A DNA stretch of 64,000 nucleotides from Norana najaformis (GCA_964023275.1 OZ029917.1:31262005-31326004); one strand, 5' to 3'. Positions 1 to 11,610 are shown, counted from the first letter of the stretch. The notes: generated by a model not told the origin, from the sequence alone. Numbers and translations are program-made.

Positions 1-470
1 CACTGCCTTTCTGCCTCACTGCTTCACTGCCTCTCTGCCTCCCTGCCTCACTGCCTCTCTGCTTCCCTGCCTCACTGCTTCACTGCCTCCCTGCCTCCCT
101 GCTTCACTGCCTTTCTGCCTCCCTGCTTCACTGCCTTTCTGCCTCACTGCTTCCATGCCTTTCTGCCTCACTGCTTCACTGCCTCTCTGCCTCACTGCTT
201 CACTGCCTCTCTGCTTCCCTGCCTCACTGCTTCACTGCCTCTCTGCTTCCCTGCCTCCCTGCTTCACTGCCTCTCTGCCTCCCTGCTTCACTGCCTCCCT
301 GCCTTTCTGCCTCACTGCTTCACTGCCTCCCTGCCTTTCTGCCTCCCTGCTTCACTGCCTCCCTGCCTTTCTGCCTCCCTGCTTCACTGCCTCCCTGCCT
401 TTCTGCCTCCCTGCTTCACTGCCTCCCTGCCTTTCTGCCTCCCTGCTTCACTGCCTCTCTGCCTTTCCTA
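1..470. repeat. Degenerate CTGCCT/CTGCTT satellite, runs off window edge
   Basis: Pyrimidine-rich tandem repeat of 7-8 bp words such as CTGCCTC, CTGCTTCA and CTGCCTTT, in a loosely repeated order (CTGCTTCACTGCCTCCCTGC recurs many times). It begins before position 1. The reading frame through it from 155 gives only repeats of Leu-Pro-Ala-Ser-type words, so I do not call a gene. Confidence 0.95.
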
Positions 471-1568
471 CTGTCCCTTCGTCCGTCGATACGAAGTCCG
501 ACTCATCAGGCATGTCCGTGCGTTTGGCCGAGTAGGGAGGATGTGAGTCACAGGGTCAGAGATAAGGAGAAGAGATGGAGACAAACAGATAAACAGACTT
601 ATAGACATATAGAGATAGACAGAAACAGAGACAAGACACAAAAGGAGACGGAAGAAGGATAGCATTGAAACGAGGAAGAAATCAAGAAGAAACGAAGAAG
701 AGGAGAAAGAATAACTGAGGAAGAAACGGAGAAGAATGAGAGCAAGAATGACTGAAAGAGAGGAAAGATAAAGAGAAGAAGAAAAGGATGGATCTGTCGA
801 AGCAGAGACGCGGAATGCCATAGCAAGGGAATCTCTGCGACCAGAATTTCCCTCGAGGTTCTTGATTCTTTGAAACTAAGGCACATTGTGTCCGTTGAAT
901 TATGATGTCATCCAAACAGTTGATTTTTCTACCAAGTTCTTAGATGCTGAATTCACTGACCTGATTTCCCGCAAAATCTTCTTCAGATGACCTGTTCATT
1001 TCTGGCTGATTTCAAAGACGTATTTATTTTGTTCCAAAGTGACTTTTCGCTGAGTCATAGGTCACTTTAGACTTCATTTCCAAGTGACTTGCCCTAGTCT
1101 CAATACAACTTACTATTGATTTGAAGGTGATTTCCACATCTCACCAAACTGATTATTATACGATTATCAGTTTATTTCAAGACTGATTGTTTTCAGTCTG
1201 ATTTTAAAATCTCTCGAGCATGATTTCAAACCAATTTTTATTTGAAAAAATAAGTTGTTCTGCTGACGGCACCGGGACACTTTTTCTTTTGGCGTCTTTC
1301 CCCTGTATCCAAGCGTCTTCTTTGGGGCGATTTTACAAACTCGGGGAATGAAAAAAGTAAAGAAACACATTGTCTTTCTTCCTTTTTCATTATATTTAGA
1401 TCCAGAATATATCTCAACTTTCTGTCTAATTCGTTTACTTTACTTTCAACCTGCCCGTTCCAATACATCTTTCTAAGTGATCGGACAGGATTAAATCAGC
1501 TCTGGTTTAAAGCGTGACCCTTCCAGCTATTGGCGGAAAAACATTTGTTAGACCGATATTAATCTTAC
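471..1568. other. No recognisable gene; purine-rich tract, then unique AT-rich DNA
   Basis: From 545 to 790 the plus strand is purine-rich (GAAGAA, GAGACA words). From 840 to 1568 it is ordinary AT-rich sequence. The next exon of the minus-strand gene that ends at 1569 should lie here or beyond the left edge. I looked for a Cys-x2-Gly-aromatic-x-Cys segment behind an acceptor site and did not find one. Confidence 0.5.
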
Positions 1569-1815
1569 CAAAAATGTGTAGCAAAAGTGTGGATGATGTA
1601 TTCGTCATCGCCAGATGGCAGTCGTGAGCTTGGAGTGATGTGTTTACAGCGAAACTGGTTCGAAACCTGCTCTTTTGAGGCATCGCGAAGTGATCCGTAG
1701 AGTCGTTCTCCTGATTCGTCGACGATGTAGCGAAAGCGTCCAGCCAAATCGCGCCATGTCACCCCCATCACCCAATCAGGAAAATGACAAGATGGCGGCG
1801 GCCACCCGGAATTAT
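1569..1815 (-). CDS. Exon F of DUF7042-7045-type secreted protein (DUF7045-like part)
   Basis: Internal exon of 247 bp on the minus strand. The acceptor is a T-rich run ending in CTAG at 1816-1819, and the donor is GTAAGA starting at 1568. It begins with two bases (AT) that complete a Gly/Asp codon left open by the exon at 4327, giving Asp, and it ends with two bases (TG). The frame encodes a segment containing SCHFPDWVMGVTWRDLAG and later SNQFRCKHI and EYIIHTFATHF. Cys-x-Phe-Pro-x-Trp followed by Trp-x2-Leu, then a later Cys, is the arrangement I know from the DUF7045-like part of these invertebrate proteins, usually extracellular. The molecular function of the family is unknown. No stop occurs, so the protein continues into exons to the left that were not found. 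Confidence 0.8.
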
Positions 1816-1960
1816 CTAGAAAATTTAAAAAAAAACATTTCATGCTTTAAACAATCGTAGGCTAACTTTAGTCTCCACAAATTGTGACGCAACCAAATAT
1901 TCATATTTTTCTCCCAGCTCTCGAGAGCTGGTTAGCATCATAAATACATGTTCTCGTACT

Positions 1961-2023
1961 TGATTTGTCCGCATTAAGGAATGATTTGTCCGCATTAAGG
2001 AATGATTTGTCCGCATTAAGGAA
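1961..2023. repeat. 21-bp tandem repeat, 3 perfect copies
   Basis: The unit TGATTTGTCCGCATTAAGGAA occurs three times head to tail at 1961-1981, 1982-2002 and 2003-2023, with no differences between copies. Confidence 0.98.
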
Positions 2024-3788
2024 TTTACCTCAGCACCGGCTGCTTTGAGCTGTCGTGTATCAGAACGCTTTCTACTTGCCCTCTTCTTTACATCCTTTAT
2101 ACAACACCCTGCTGAGCGATCAGAGAACTGCCATCCGTAGGCTGACGACGCTCAACTTCTGATTTCATTTCACGCCTACTCCTTTCCTCTAACTTCTCTC
2201 ACCTATGTTTGGAGGCGTACAGACTTGGCTAACAATCAATAACCTTTAATCGAACCCATCATAAACCGATTTTCGTCTTAAGGCATGAAGGCAGCTGCTG
2301 CACAAGCAGAGCATATACTGTACAATTGGCTTACTTCTATTCACTTTGTGGCTCGGTTGTCACTCGCACTGGGGCATCACGTATTCAGGACATTTAGAAA
2401 TCAGTTCAACGTAATATGCTGTGCATGAAAGTGAATAGATTCGCAAATGACCTGAATAGGTATATGTTCAGTAAAGACATCGGAATAAAAATGGCGCTCT
2501 CTGAATTCCCGGTTTTCTCGGTTACTCGCCGGAAGCTCAAGAATTCAATGCTTGTTTCTGTCCGCTCTGCTGGTTCTGTAATGTCTTTAGGTCGGAGCCG
2601 AAGTTTCATCTTTTTCGGATTGCTTGTCATCCGTATCCTGCCATCCGGAGTCCTCTGGAGTCTCACGGATCTCGACTGGTTCTGCCAGATGGAGTCTGTG
2701 GATTCGGAATAGGTTTGCATTGGCAGAGATGATTGATTGATGCCTTGAGGTAACAGTGCTATACAGGTCTACAGAATAAATATGGAGCATCACATCGCAT
2801 CGATGTCGCTCGTTTTTCGAAATGGGGCTAAAGAGGCCAAAGGGGCTTCAGTTGAAAGAGGGCCACAGCAATCTTAGACTGAAAGATGACTTTGTTTCTT
2901 ATTAACGAATGTGAACCGCTGTATGCTTAGTAAAAGGTAGTTTTGAGTCCATGCTACATAGATCGATTAGCTTTAGTTCTATGACAATCATAATATTACT
3001 ATTGGCAATTCCCTTTAATGGCTTCCAGTTGTCGGAACAGTGAAACTGTTACGGCTTCCATTAGGCCAGAAACAATGCTGAATTGCAAAGGTGCATCTAG
3101 TTATGCGGATGTCCAACAACAGGACTTAGTCGGCAGTTTTTTTTTAGTTATTCACAGAGTCAACTGGCGATCCCCTGAAGGAAACTAGACTTTTTAAACA
3201 TGATGTTTGGTCGCTAAGAATTTACGCTGCTGCTGCGTAGCGCTGCATCACGCGTTTTATGAATACACGCCATGAAGGGATTACGTGCTGCTGTTCTAGG
3301 TAAGCTGCCGTGGAGACCTTCATGTTGCTCCTTCACATAACACGCTGACAAATTCTCTGGGCCGTGCCTTAAGCCAAAGAGAACTGTACGTAGCACAGTT
3401 AGGAGGACTATGGTAGGGTGGACAAGAGCAGAGCCTCAAATCGAGGTGCCTGAGATGACGGTTTTCTTCGATTCGATCTGAAAACATACGTTCCCTCTCA
3501 AGGACGGTCGTCTTTATGTTGTCCTCTGATGGAAAGCCATATGCCACAGCGCCACTTATTATGTATAGGGACTTTCCATGCCGGATTTTCCTCTTTCCAC
3601 TTGCCAGCATCTTTATGACCGTCAATCGCCGACAACATAAAAACCCGTTTAGCGGTCGACCGCTTATCAGAAGGAACGACCGTCGCTTGACCAAGGCCTC
3701 CAATCCTCTCCAAACTATTCTATTATTTTCACTACATCCAAGGGCTATCTATAGACCTACAGGCCCCTCACTCGAAGGCCAACACTTT

Positions 3789-4016
3789 ATGTATGTATGT
3801 ATGTACCTATGTGTCTATATATGTATGTATGCATGCATACATACATGTATGTATGTCTGTCTGTATGTTTGGCTGTGTCTGTCTGTATGTATGTATGTCT
3901 TCATATATGTATGTATGTATTATGATGAACGGATGGATTTGGCAAGTATGTATGTATGAATGTATGCATGCGTGTATGTATATACATGTACATGTGTATG
4001 CATGTATGTGTTCATG
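3789..4016. repeat. (TATG)n microsatellite, interrupted
   Basis: ATGT/TATG tetranucleotide tract with interruptions such as TGTCTGTC and GCATGCATAC, plus a short non-repeat gap near 3920-3945. Apparent Tyr/Met/Cys-rich frames are repeat artefacts. Confidence 0.95.
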
Positions 4017-4326
4017 TGGTATTCATAATTATACAGTTTGCTGGATAATTATGTTTCATTTCAAAAAGCCGTTTCTTTATTTTGTCTTCGATGGATGGGG
4101 GGGGGGGGGTTGAACTGTAAATCACTCGACTTGTGGCGGTTGTTGTGTCGCTCTTGTTCTATTTTTCGTTCGATCAATTCTCGCCAAATCTAACAAAACC
4201 TTCGAAAGAATTTGCGCCGAGATCGTATTACATCTGCCGTCTTCGTCACTTATTATTCGAATTGCAATGCAACTGTGTTTGGTACTCGTTGTACTGCGTT
4301 GTGTATTTTGCGTTGCAAGAACATAC

Positions 4327-4423
4327 CTTCGGTGAATTCGAGCAGAAAGGGACCGTCTTTGGCTGTACGAAGACCTCGACACGTGGCATCGGCGCTCATT
4401 GCCAGCGACACTTCGTTGCCATA
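4327..4423 (-). CDS. Exon E of DUF7042-7045-type secreted protein
   Basis: 97-bp minus-strand exon. The acceptor ends ATCACCAG at 4424, and the donor CGAAG/GTATGT has its GT at 4326-4325. It starts in phase 0, matching the phase-0 end of the exon at 5249, and ends with a single G that pairs with AT of the exon at 1815. The 32 full codons include VSLAMSADATCRGLRTAKDG. The core Ser-x-Asp-Ala-Thr-Cys-x-Gly-Leu is the most family-specific motif of this group; related proteins carry it about 20 residues after the RYRCF motif found in the preceding exon. The exon is too short to be seen as an isolated ORF. Confidence 0.85.
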
Positions 4424-5248
4424 CTGGTGATATTTCTAGGCACAGCACAGACAGACTGCGCTATAGTATGCTCCTCGTGATACTTTTAGATGCAAAGAAA
4501 CTAGCTGAGTTTGCTCCGCTGGTTATGGCTCTATTAACAATTTAGAAACTTATTTGGCCAAATTGGTGATATATATATATTTGCACAAAAGTCAAACAGT
4601 AATGTGGCCGTGCTGGCAGCGTCGGCGTCATCATCATCATCTTCTTCTTTTTCCTCCTCCTCCTCTTCTTCTACGGCTACTGTTTCTCCTCTCACACTCA
4701 CACTACCACTTAACATCTAATGCATCTTATCTAAAGCTTTATCGTGAGAATTGAACCGGTTTTTACCTAAATTCAGCCAGTAGATTATTTTTGACTGCTT
4801 TTGCTCAATTGAATAAATTAAGTTGAAAATGTATTCTACTGTCAGCATCGGACTACTGTATTCATTCGTTGGCTAAGCTTTAAAAATTAAACATTGCGGA
4901 CCTACTACTTACTTAATGACCCTTCCAATAATTAATAAGAGTTTTCTGGACTATAATTATGTGGTTTTACGCCTTTAAAAGACGCCTTAAGTTATGATGT
5001 TCTAATTTCTTGGGGTTTCGTTGGATAAGCTGGTGCAATATTTCACTCTTAACGGGCGTTGAGAGAGATTTTGTGCCGGGAGCTTGTCTTTGTTTGATCG
5101 TCATGTCTTATTGTTCTGTGTAGCGTTAAGACGAGAGAGAGAGAGAGTGAGAAGGTGAGAGAAAGAGAGAGACAGACAGACAGACAGAGCGGCATAGAGA
5201 GACAGAAATTTAGTGAGAGACGTCGGAAGAGGCGTCCGAAGCACTTAC
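4424..5248 (-). other. Intron between exons D and E (825 bp)
   Basis: AT-rich with a short (TCATCA)/(TCC) tract near 4630-4670 and a GA/CAGA tract around 5133-5220 close to the upstream exon. Nothing else recognised. Confidence 0.75.
5133..5220. repeat. GA / GACA microsatellite
   Basis: GAGAGAGAG and GACAGACAGACAGA runs separated by short non-repeat words, inside the intron just downstream (minus sense) of exon D. Confidence 0.9.
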
Positions 5249-5358
5249 AAAGCATCGGTATCTGTCGTCCTTTGCATCGGAATCCATTCCTGTCAGTCGG
5301 CTGTAAAGATAAGTTTCGGATCCATCTTTCCAACTGGCCAGACATTCAAAGTCCAAAT
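5249..5358 (-). CDS. Exon D of DUF7042-7045-type secreted protein
   Basis: 110-bp minus-strand exon. The acceptor has a pyrimidine-rich run ending TGTTGCAG (AG at 5360-5359), and the donor is TTT/GTAAGT with GT at 5248-5247. It opens with AT, completing G|AT (Asp) with the exon at 6152. Its 36 codons read LDFECLASWKDGSETYLYS followed by a linker and DDRYRCF. Cys-Leu-Ala-x-Trp-Lys-Asp-Gly-Ser and Arg-Tyr-Arg-Cys-Phe are hallmark motifs of the DUF7042/7043 part of this protein group. It ends exactly at a codon boundary, as exon E requires. Confidence 0.88.
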
Positions 5359-5865
5359 CTGCAACAGGCACAAGCAGCAGCGATCAACGTCTAAATGAGA
5401 AGACGGACAGAGCTCAGCAATCTCTGCTGATCATCAGAGACCAGGACTTAATGGAAATCCATTTGAAAGCCAGTTATCATGAACGCAGCCATCGCCTTCG
5501 CCTCAGCCGCCTCCGCCGCCGCCGCCGCAGGGGCTGTGCGTAGATTTCTTGCGAAGCAGGAACGCGGAATCATCTGCAGAGGCGATCTTTCCAGTGCGGC
5601 TGTCTTCTCTATTCGGCAAATTGATGCAGCTATAATGATTTTATGTAGGAAAACATTTTCATTTGCAGCTGCTTACGTTCGGTGTAGCGTTCGGTGATCG
5701 CCCCAATAACATCAGCAGCCCTTGGGCGAAGCAATTTCATGGAAACATTGATGGGGATATTTTTATTTCTGACTGAACTCCTGTTTGTGGGAAATCATTA
5801 CATTATATAAACATCACAGTCGACGATGAGGTACGACAAAGCAACTCATATCAAGTCAGATCCTT

Positions 5866-5941
5866 TCGGTTAAGCTAGGGTAAACTAAGGTCAGGTTAGG
5901 CCAAGTTAGGTCAGGTTAGGTTAAGTCAGGTCAGGTCAGAC
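5866..5941. repeat. Degenerate AGGTCAGGTT decamer-like repeat
   Basis: About seven imperfect copies of AGGTTAGGTC/AGGTCAGGTT words in the 793-bp intron between exons C and D. Confidence 0.8.
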
Positions 5942-6151
5942 AAATGCCTATGTGGAATGCAACCCTCATGACATTGACTTTCTCAATATTTTCACTTTGC
6001 CCCATTTCTTATTATTCTTTGTCATCACTTCTTTCTACTTCCCACTGCGTTTTACCTCACCAACTCACCTTAGCGCCAGTTGACCTAGGAGTCGATTACT
6101 TCATTCTGATCTGAGCTTAGCGGATAGCAGCGCATGTCATGGCGTACATAC

Positions 6152-6325
6152 CCTGGCCGTTGTAGAGCGCTGCAACTTCGCAGTGTTTGAACTGGAGTCT
6201 GTACTTGGACGGACTGGCGCACGGCTGGGCATAGGAGGCGTCGGAGTCACAGAAGCCGTGCGATAGGTCGTTGTATTTGAAGTGATATGCCTCTTGGAAT
6301 GGACACCGAATCGGAACAGACGGCT
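6152..6325 (-). CDS. Exon C of DUF7042-7045-type secreted protein (DUF7042-like part)
   Basis: 174-bp minus-strand exon. The acceptor is GGATGATAG (AG at 6327-6326) after a TTG-rich run, and the donor is CAGG/GTATGT with GT at 6151-6150. It starts with AG (completing G|AG, Glu, with the exon at 9191) and ends with a single G. The 57 codons hold PIRCPFQEAYHFKYNDLSHG, then three further cysteines and YRLQFKHC. Arg-Cys-Pro-Phe-x4-Tyr-x-Phe-x-Tyr, then Cys, Cys and Leu-x-Phe-x2-Cys at these spacings is the DUF7042 signature as I know it. All four cysteines fall where disulfide partners are expected in the family. Confidence 0.88.
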
Positions 6326-7062
6326 CTATCATCCAACCACAACAACAACAACCTTTAATATAAATCCTTCTATATTATCTGCGTCACATCCGTTTATCAC
6401 AATCACTACCATCTTCGTTATCATGAGTAAAGTCATTAATATGATTAGAATCAGAGTCAGTGCCGTTTATGTCGACGATATTTATGAAGACGAGTTCCCT
6501 GCAAACATAGAACACGATATGGCAACGCAATCTTCTGCTCATCCACTTCGATAGAAGCATATTTCGTTTCATTACGATACTTGTTCTGTCTACGACGTGA
6601 AACTGAGGCGATCGTAGTCTGATTGATTTCAATGGAAATGTTCGCTTCTTTACATGAGTACCAATTTGAAGACGCCTTCTTCAAAGCGAGGGGTTCTCGG
6701 ACGCAGCAGCGCCACATGCATCCTTCGAAGGGGCAAACATCGGGTGGCCAGGCATCGGCATCGGCGGGGGCGAGGGCGGGGGCGGCGGCAGCGGGCACTG
6801 ACCTGGATTCATGCGTCCGATGAGATCAGCCGAGGGTCGGTCCATTTCTTAGCGTCGTGTCATTTTCTTCGGCATTTGCAATGATTGATGAAAAATTGAC
6901 CGATCGTTGGACACAACGCCCGATAAAACCCAATCACGTTCTCGCTAAATTAAATTTGACAGGGCGTCTGACAGCGCCATCCAGGGCGCATAACAGGCCC
7001 CGCAGTCCGCTCCCTACCCCTCGGCCACACGCAGCGCCCTTCCATCCAACAGCTGTCCAACT

Positions 7063-7065
7063 GCT

Positions 7066-7096
<31 letters not shown>

Positions 7097-7127
7097 ACGG
7101 CGAAGATGATCATAATGATGATGCCGC

Positions 7128-7173
<46 letters not shown>

Positions 7174-7266
7174 ACAGGTGACGATAATAATGACGATGAC
7201 GATGATAATGACAACGATGATGATAATGATCATGATAATATTCATCATCATGATAATGATGATGAA
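7063..7266. repeat. (ATG)n / (GAT)n trinucleotide microsatellite
   Basis: GATGATGAT runs with CTG, ACG and AAT interruptions. The His- or Met-rich frames across it on either strand are low-complexity artefacts. Confidence 0.95.
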
Positions 7267-7703
7267 AACAACGAAGCCAATGCGGAATTAGTGTTGTTGA
7301 GCCGTGTGTCCTACGTTCTAAAGAAGAGTGTCTGCTAACAGACCACACTAATGTGGTTAGAGCAGCGGTAGACACCAGTTGTCTGATAAGTAATCGAACA
7401 CATTCGGGGTGGTCTTGATAGATAGATACTTTGGCATGGACTTTCATAGCAATCAGACAAAATTATCTGCTTCAGCTTTTATTTAGCGCCGTGCGAATTG
7501 TGATGTCTACGAGTGTTGTATATCCACAGAAGTGTCTGCTGGTAGCGTTGATGATAGTGGAGACGGGTAGGAGGCCAAGACAAGGGCCGTCGTCTCAGGC
7601 GAACAGGACGTGATGCTATGCAGAATCATAATTCCTTCAATTCAGCCGATTTCGCGTCAGACTCTGGACTCAGCGGCTGATTTATTTAGCCTTCGTGTAT
7701 CGC

Positions 7704-7726
7704 CAGAGAGAGAGAGAGAGATAGAG

Positions 7727-7771
<45 letters not shown>

Positions 7772-7795
7772 GAGAAAGGGAAAGAGAGAGAGGAA
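7704..7795. repeat. (GA)n microsatellite
   Basis: Nearly uninterrupted GAGAGA tract decaying into GAAAGAGAAAGG at its right end. Confidence 0.95.
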
Positions 7796-7864
7796 GTAAG
7801 ATATAGATGCCAAATACAGCGCATCTTATTCAAAAACGGACTGAGAAAACAACAAGTCCAAATT

Positions 7865-7979
7865 CGTCATTCACCATTCACTTGATTTGTCATTCACCAT
7901 TCACTTGATTCGTCATTCACCATTCACTTGATTCGTCATTCACCATTCACTTCATCGTCAATCACCGTGTACTTGATTC
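7865..7979. repeat. 23-bp minisatellite, about 5 copies
   Basis: Unit CGTCATTCACCATTCACTT plus GATT. Copies at 7865, 7888, 7911 and 7934 are nearly identical; a fifth from about 7956 is diverged (CGTCAATCACCGTGTACTTG). Confidence 0.93.
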
Positions 7980-8104
7980 GAGCGCATTTCACAGGATTCC
8001 TTTTTAAGTCTAAGTTTCAGCTGATTTTACTTTAGCGTTCTTCCCCACACGTCCGGTATATAATCGTTTAAGATTAGCTGATACAATTGTGGCTTTCCTA
8101 CAGC

Positions 8105-8165
8105 GTTGGAGCCACAGGAAGTTCGAACCTGCCCGGGCGCAGAGAACTTGAAGAAGAAGGTCTGC
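8105..8165 (+). mobile_element. 3' terminal fragment of the retrotransposon seen at 18.15-19.03 kb
   Basis: The segment GTTCGAACCTGCCCGGGCGC followed by AGAGAACTTGAAGAAGAAGG aligns with the 3' end of the element near 18965-19025 (GTTTGAACCTGCCTGAGGGC then AGAGAACCAGAAGATGATGA), ending in a GAA/GATGAA tail. Only the last 60 bp or so are present, a typical 5'-truncated copy. Confidence 0.65.
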
Positions 8166-8959
8166 AGGGAAGTTCATCTGTGATGTGGGTGAGGCTCGTG
8201 AACAGCATCGTGAATTGTGCGATTCTTCTTCAGTTCCAAGTCGTAGTTCAAGTGTTCACATTAAGTGCGTTCACTCACACAGAAACTTTCAATTTGATTA
8301 TTACTACATATCCACATATTACTTACTTGTTCAAAGGTTGCTCTCAGGAGTCTAGAGAATTAGAACTGACGCTAATTTTCAATAAACACGAAGTCACAGG
8401 CTTCTGGAATTCCATTAGTACGTAGCTCAGTTCTCCAGTTTTCCCTAATTTGCCTGAACACATGATACACTTTACCCTTCTTTATGAACCCCTATGCCTA
8501 CCAAATCACCTTAGCAAAATCTATCGCCATTGAAAATGTCGCACTATGTTAGATTCGCACATTTAATGAGCTACTACGATTAGCGATCAGTTATGAGTTT
8601 ACAGCTTGAGATATTCTCATAAGCATCGCCGTAGGCCTGCAGTGGTGGTGTTCTGCAAAAGGCGACTTTAATTTAACTAAACGTTGCTTACAATTTCTCA
8701 CATTTTCATAATTTCACGTGGATCAAATGTTGTGATTTACAACTGCAAGAATCGCACTAAACTCGGAATGCAGACTCGCGCAACCGCATGGGCCTGAATA
8801 TCAAGACTTCTCTGATTTCCATCAAATTGTAGCAGCAATGTCCTGTGGGATCTTATCCGATGAGCAGCTGTGGCCCAGTGCATACAGAAATCTTTCCAAT
8901 TCAAAGTAAGGCGAAATGGAGAGAAAACGTGCTCTGCTTGTTATAAACCGAACCTGATC

Positions 8960-9045
8960 CTTTTGCGCGGCTCCTCTGAGGGCGCTATACAAATGTCCGG
9001 TTTATGATATCCCATCACACCACATCACATTTCAATACGTTACAT
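8960..9045 (+). mobile_element. LINE 3'-end fragment with CATCACA-type tail
   Basis: Contains GAGGGCGCTATACAAATGTC followed by a CATCACACCACATCACAT tail. GGCGCTATA-AAATGTC is the 3'-terminal motif seen in several LINE families of this window. No coding part is kept. Confidence 0.5.
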
Positions 9046-9190
9046 CAGAACAATGCGCACTGGTTCAGGTAACTTTTTGTGTGAAAGGAATTTCTCAAAA
9101 TAGTTTATTCCGAACGGAATATTAGTAACGACAAGAATAATGATATAACGATAAGCCATTGCAATTGAGAAAAGAACTTGCTTATCTTAC

Positions 9191-9249
9191 CCCTGACGAG
9201 TGTGTAAAGAGGAGTCTCGACTCGAATCTGGCCACAGACCATTTTCAAA
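9191..9249 (-). CDS. Exon B of DUF7042-7045-type secreted protein
   Basis: 59-bp minus-strand microexon. The acceptor is CATCTCCTTCCAG (AG at 9251-9250), and the donor is GGG/GTAAGA with GT at 9190-9189. The first base T completes AG|T (Ser) with the exon at 17871. Then come 19 codons, LKMVCGQIRVETPLYTLVR, and a final G. Cys-x2-Ile-x4-Pro-Leu-Tyr-x-Leu-x-Arg just ahead of the Cys-Pro-Phe motif of exon C is the expected linker between the first domain and the DUF7042 part. Its phases fit on both sides, which argues strongly that it is real despite its size. Confidence 0.78.
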
Positions 9250-9919
9250 CTGGAAGGAGATGTACAGAAACCTAGCAAACACAGCAGAAGCAAGACTTAG
9301 ACTCACTTGATAATAGTTCGCACAGATTAAAGTCTGCTATGTTTGTAAAGGTTAACTTAACTAAGCTCGGTACTGAGAAGCGAAGAGAAATAGAAAATAT
9401 GAAAGCGAAGGAAAAAGAGACAAATATTAATATTGCAATTAATAAGCTCTTACAAGTACAAATTTAAGAAAGGAAAGAAATGGCGATAACAAGAGAAAAA
9501 TAGAAGTATTACGTGAAAATAGATGAAATATTAGAGTGGGAGACTAAGAAAACGGAAAGAAACACAAGCAAAGACAGAAGATAAAGGGAGAAGAGGATAA
9601 CGAGTTAAAAACCCGAGCGAAGATTAAGACAACACACGGCAGATGTAGATAACATAACACTAGACGAGAAGTTGGGAAGAGTCGACTCAGGCGAAATACA
9701 GACTTCGGGCGATTATAGCAAGCTATTCGCGAGACACAGAGTGGAAATGACTTTGAAGTTGATTACGTTTGATTTGAATGCTCACTTTCTTTGTACTGGA
9801 TTAGGTTTTTGTGTTGACGAAGAAGCAGCAGACAATGAAAGCAGTTCTGTTCCCTAAACAAAAACAGTGCAAAGTTGTGATCGTCTGATTCGAAGTGCGT
9901 TTAATAATTTATCTACCTT

Positions 9920-10304
9920 CGATGGCGTAACCAGTATTTCGGAGCCCGGATCGAGTGATTGCAATCCCCTCCACAATAACAATTTTTAATTTTATAAAAA
10001 TATCAATTTAGAGACACATCATGTGTTAGACATAATCGATGAGGGAATATGATAACATTTAGCAAACAGTCAAACAAAACTTTTTAGCCTTGATAGCTGC
10101 AAAATTATTGAGAACCTCGCCGAAATTGATGGAATCGACTACTTCATTCTCATAAAAAACAGCAAGGTTTGTTAGTTTTTCTTGTGACACTGTAGACTGC
10201 AAATCAGATTTAATAAGTTCTATTTTGCTGAAAGAACGTTCAAGACATTGATCATCCATTTTCATATGCAGAGTTCTAGATCGGATTATTTTCTCTCTTT
10301 ACCA
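9920..10304 (-). pseudogene. hAT transposase C-terminal fragment (ZMYM1-like/DUF4371 type)
   Basis: A minus-strand frame from about 10304 down to the stop at 10059 encodes LERSFSKIELIKSDLQST, then VSQEKLTNLAVFYENEV and FGEVLNNFAAIKAKKF. This is the C-terminal hAT dimerisation region in which Glu-Arg-Ser-Phe-Ser-Lys, Ser-Gln-Glu-Arg/Lys-Leu and the final Phe-Ala-x2-Lys-Ala-Lys are conserved. Everything upstream (DDE core, N-terminal zinc fingers) is absent or unreadable, so this is a dead copy. At 9922-9934 the plus strand reads ATGGCGTAACCAG, resembling a decayed CAGTGGCG-type hAT terminus, which would mark the 3' end of the element. Confidence 0.75.
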
Positions 10305-11399
10305 GGAAGTTGCTAAATGAAACAGAAATTCGGTTTGGCCATGCGCATGCATCTTGCAAGGCTTCCTGATCTATACTTCCATCATCAACCCGAGTAAGCA
10401 CTTCATCCTACTACTGCGTAGGAGTCAAAGCCGCGCTAACGTCTTGATTAGTACTTTCATAGCTTACAGTCTCATTTTAAAGAAATCGTGGTACTTCTAG
10501 GCTTAGATGCATCAGGTTATCACACTCCTCTCCTCTAGTTATACTGACCGCTGAAACTGCTGTAGCACGCTGGACTCTGTCTTGGTCATTTGAAACTGCT
10601 GAAGAATTATTGCCTGATTCCAGCAGAATTGCTATTTGTGAATGCTATTCTTGCGTCTCTCTGTCTGTATATCTGCCTGTATGCCTGTCTTTGTATCTGT
10701 CTGCATGAACCATTTACTTTGTGTTGAACGTAGCTGCATTGCATAAGTACCTTGTTCGTTATCGTTTTTCTGTTTTTGCTTGCAGTATCTTCATTCTTAG
10801 TCTCAAAGCAACTGGACGTGAATCAATGTTCAGCCTGTAGTTGTGCGTTTCTTCAGACTTCTTCTGTCCGGTCGACGGCAGACATTAAGGAGAGACGGAG
10901 ATTCGGTTGCTTTGTTTCGTGGCCAAGATTAAGACGGTTCATTGGCCTACTAGACGACGATAAATCACGATCACATCTAGTATCCTACACGTGCCTCATA
11001 TTTTATTAACTATAATCACACAACTTAACCAAATTCGCCTAAACGTGGGTTTCTGGTTGATGTCTTCCGCCAATCGAATGGTAGGTCGCCTCGTAAATTC
11101 TACACCGCTTTCCTTTCTGTGGCATGAAAATAATTGACGATAAACGAGTTTTGACGCCGAAGGGAGAATTCATTGGCAACCGGTGCCGCTGCCGTCGTCT
11201 GCAGCGGTTGTTCGGACGGTCCGACGAATGATCGCATTTCGCTTCGGATGCTAAGTTTATGCACCTCATAACTTCTGACGATTCAGAACTCTTGCTTTAA
11301 GACGCACCTGCAGATTGTATGACTGTTTTAGTTCTGCGATATATTCATGCGAGTTTTAGATGTTTTTTGAATGCATCTAGGCATTCACTGTGCATGTAG

Positions 11400-11610
11400 G
11401 GTATCCGAACACATGAACGAATGTATGTATATATGCATGTTTTTATGTAGTTATGCATGGGTGTGTGTATTTATGTATGTACGCATGCATGCATGTTTTC
11501 ATATATGTATTTATTTACGGATGTATGTATGCATGCATGTATTTATGTATATGTATATCTGTATGTATGCGTGTTTGTATGTATGTAAGCATGTATGTGT
11601 ATATGCATGT
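11400..11610. repeat. (TATG)n microsatellite, interrupted
   Basis: TATGTATG/GCATGCATG words over about 200 bp inside the long intron. Confidence 0.93.

Larger units (their letters stand above)
1816..4326 (-). other. Intron between exons E and F (2.5 kb)
   Basis: Holds a threefold 21-bp repeat at 1961-2023, a TATG array at 3789-3965, and unique sequence. A stretch at 2406-2793 is open in two minus frames and one plus frame but lacks convincing splice sites that fit the flanking phases (the exon E-F junction is already in phase), so I treat it as intronic. Confidence 0.7.
6326..9190 (-). other. Intron between exons B and C (2.9 kb)
   Basis: Contains an (ATG)n tract at 7063-7266, a GA tract at 7704-7795, a 23-bp minisatellite at 7865-7979, a retrotransposon 3' fragment at 8105-8160 and a LINE 3' end near 8960-9040. 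A GC-rich patch at 6750-6830 has a donor-like CCAG/GTCAGT on the minus strand but no matching acceptor, and I do not call an exon there. Confidence 0.65.

Noticed and set aside
2406-2793. Long overlapping open frames on both strands
   Set aside because: Lies in the intron between exons E and F, which already agree in phase; no splice sites that would insert it.
6740-6830. CCAG/GTCAGT donor and a Pro-rich minus frame
   Set aside because: Exons B and C already join in phase, and no acceptor upstream is convincing.
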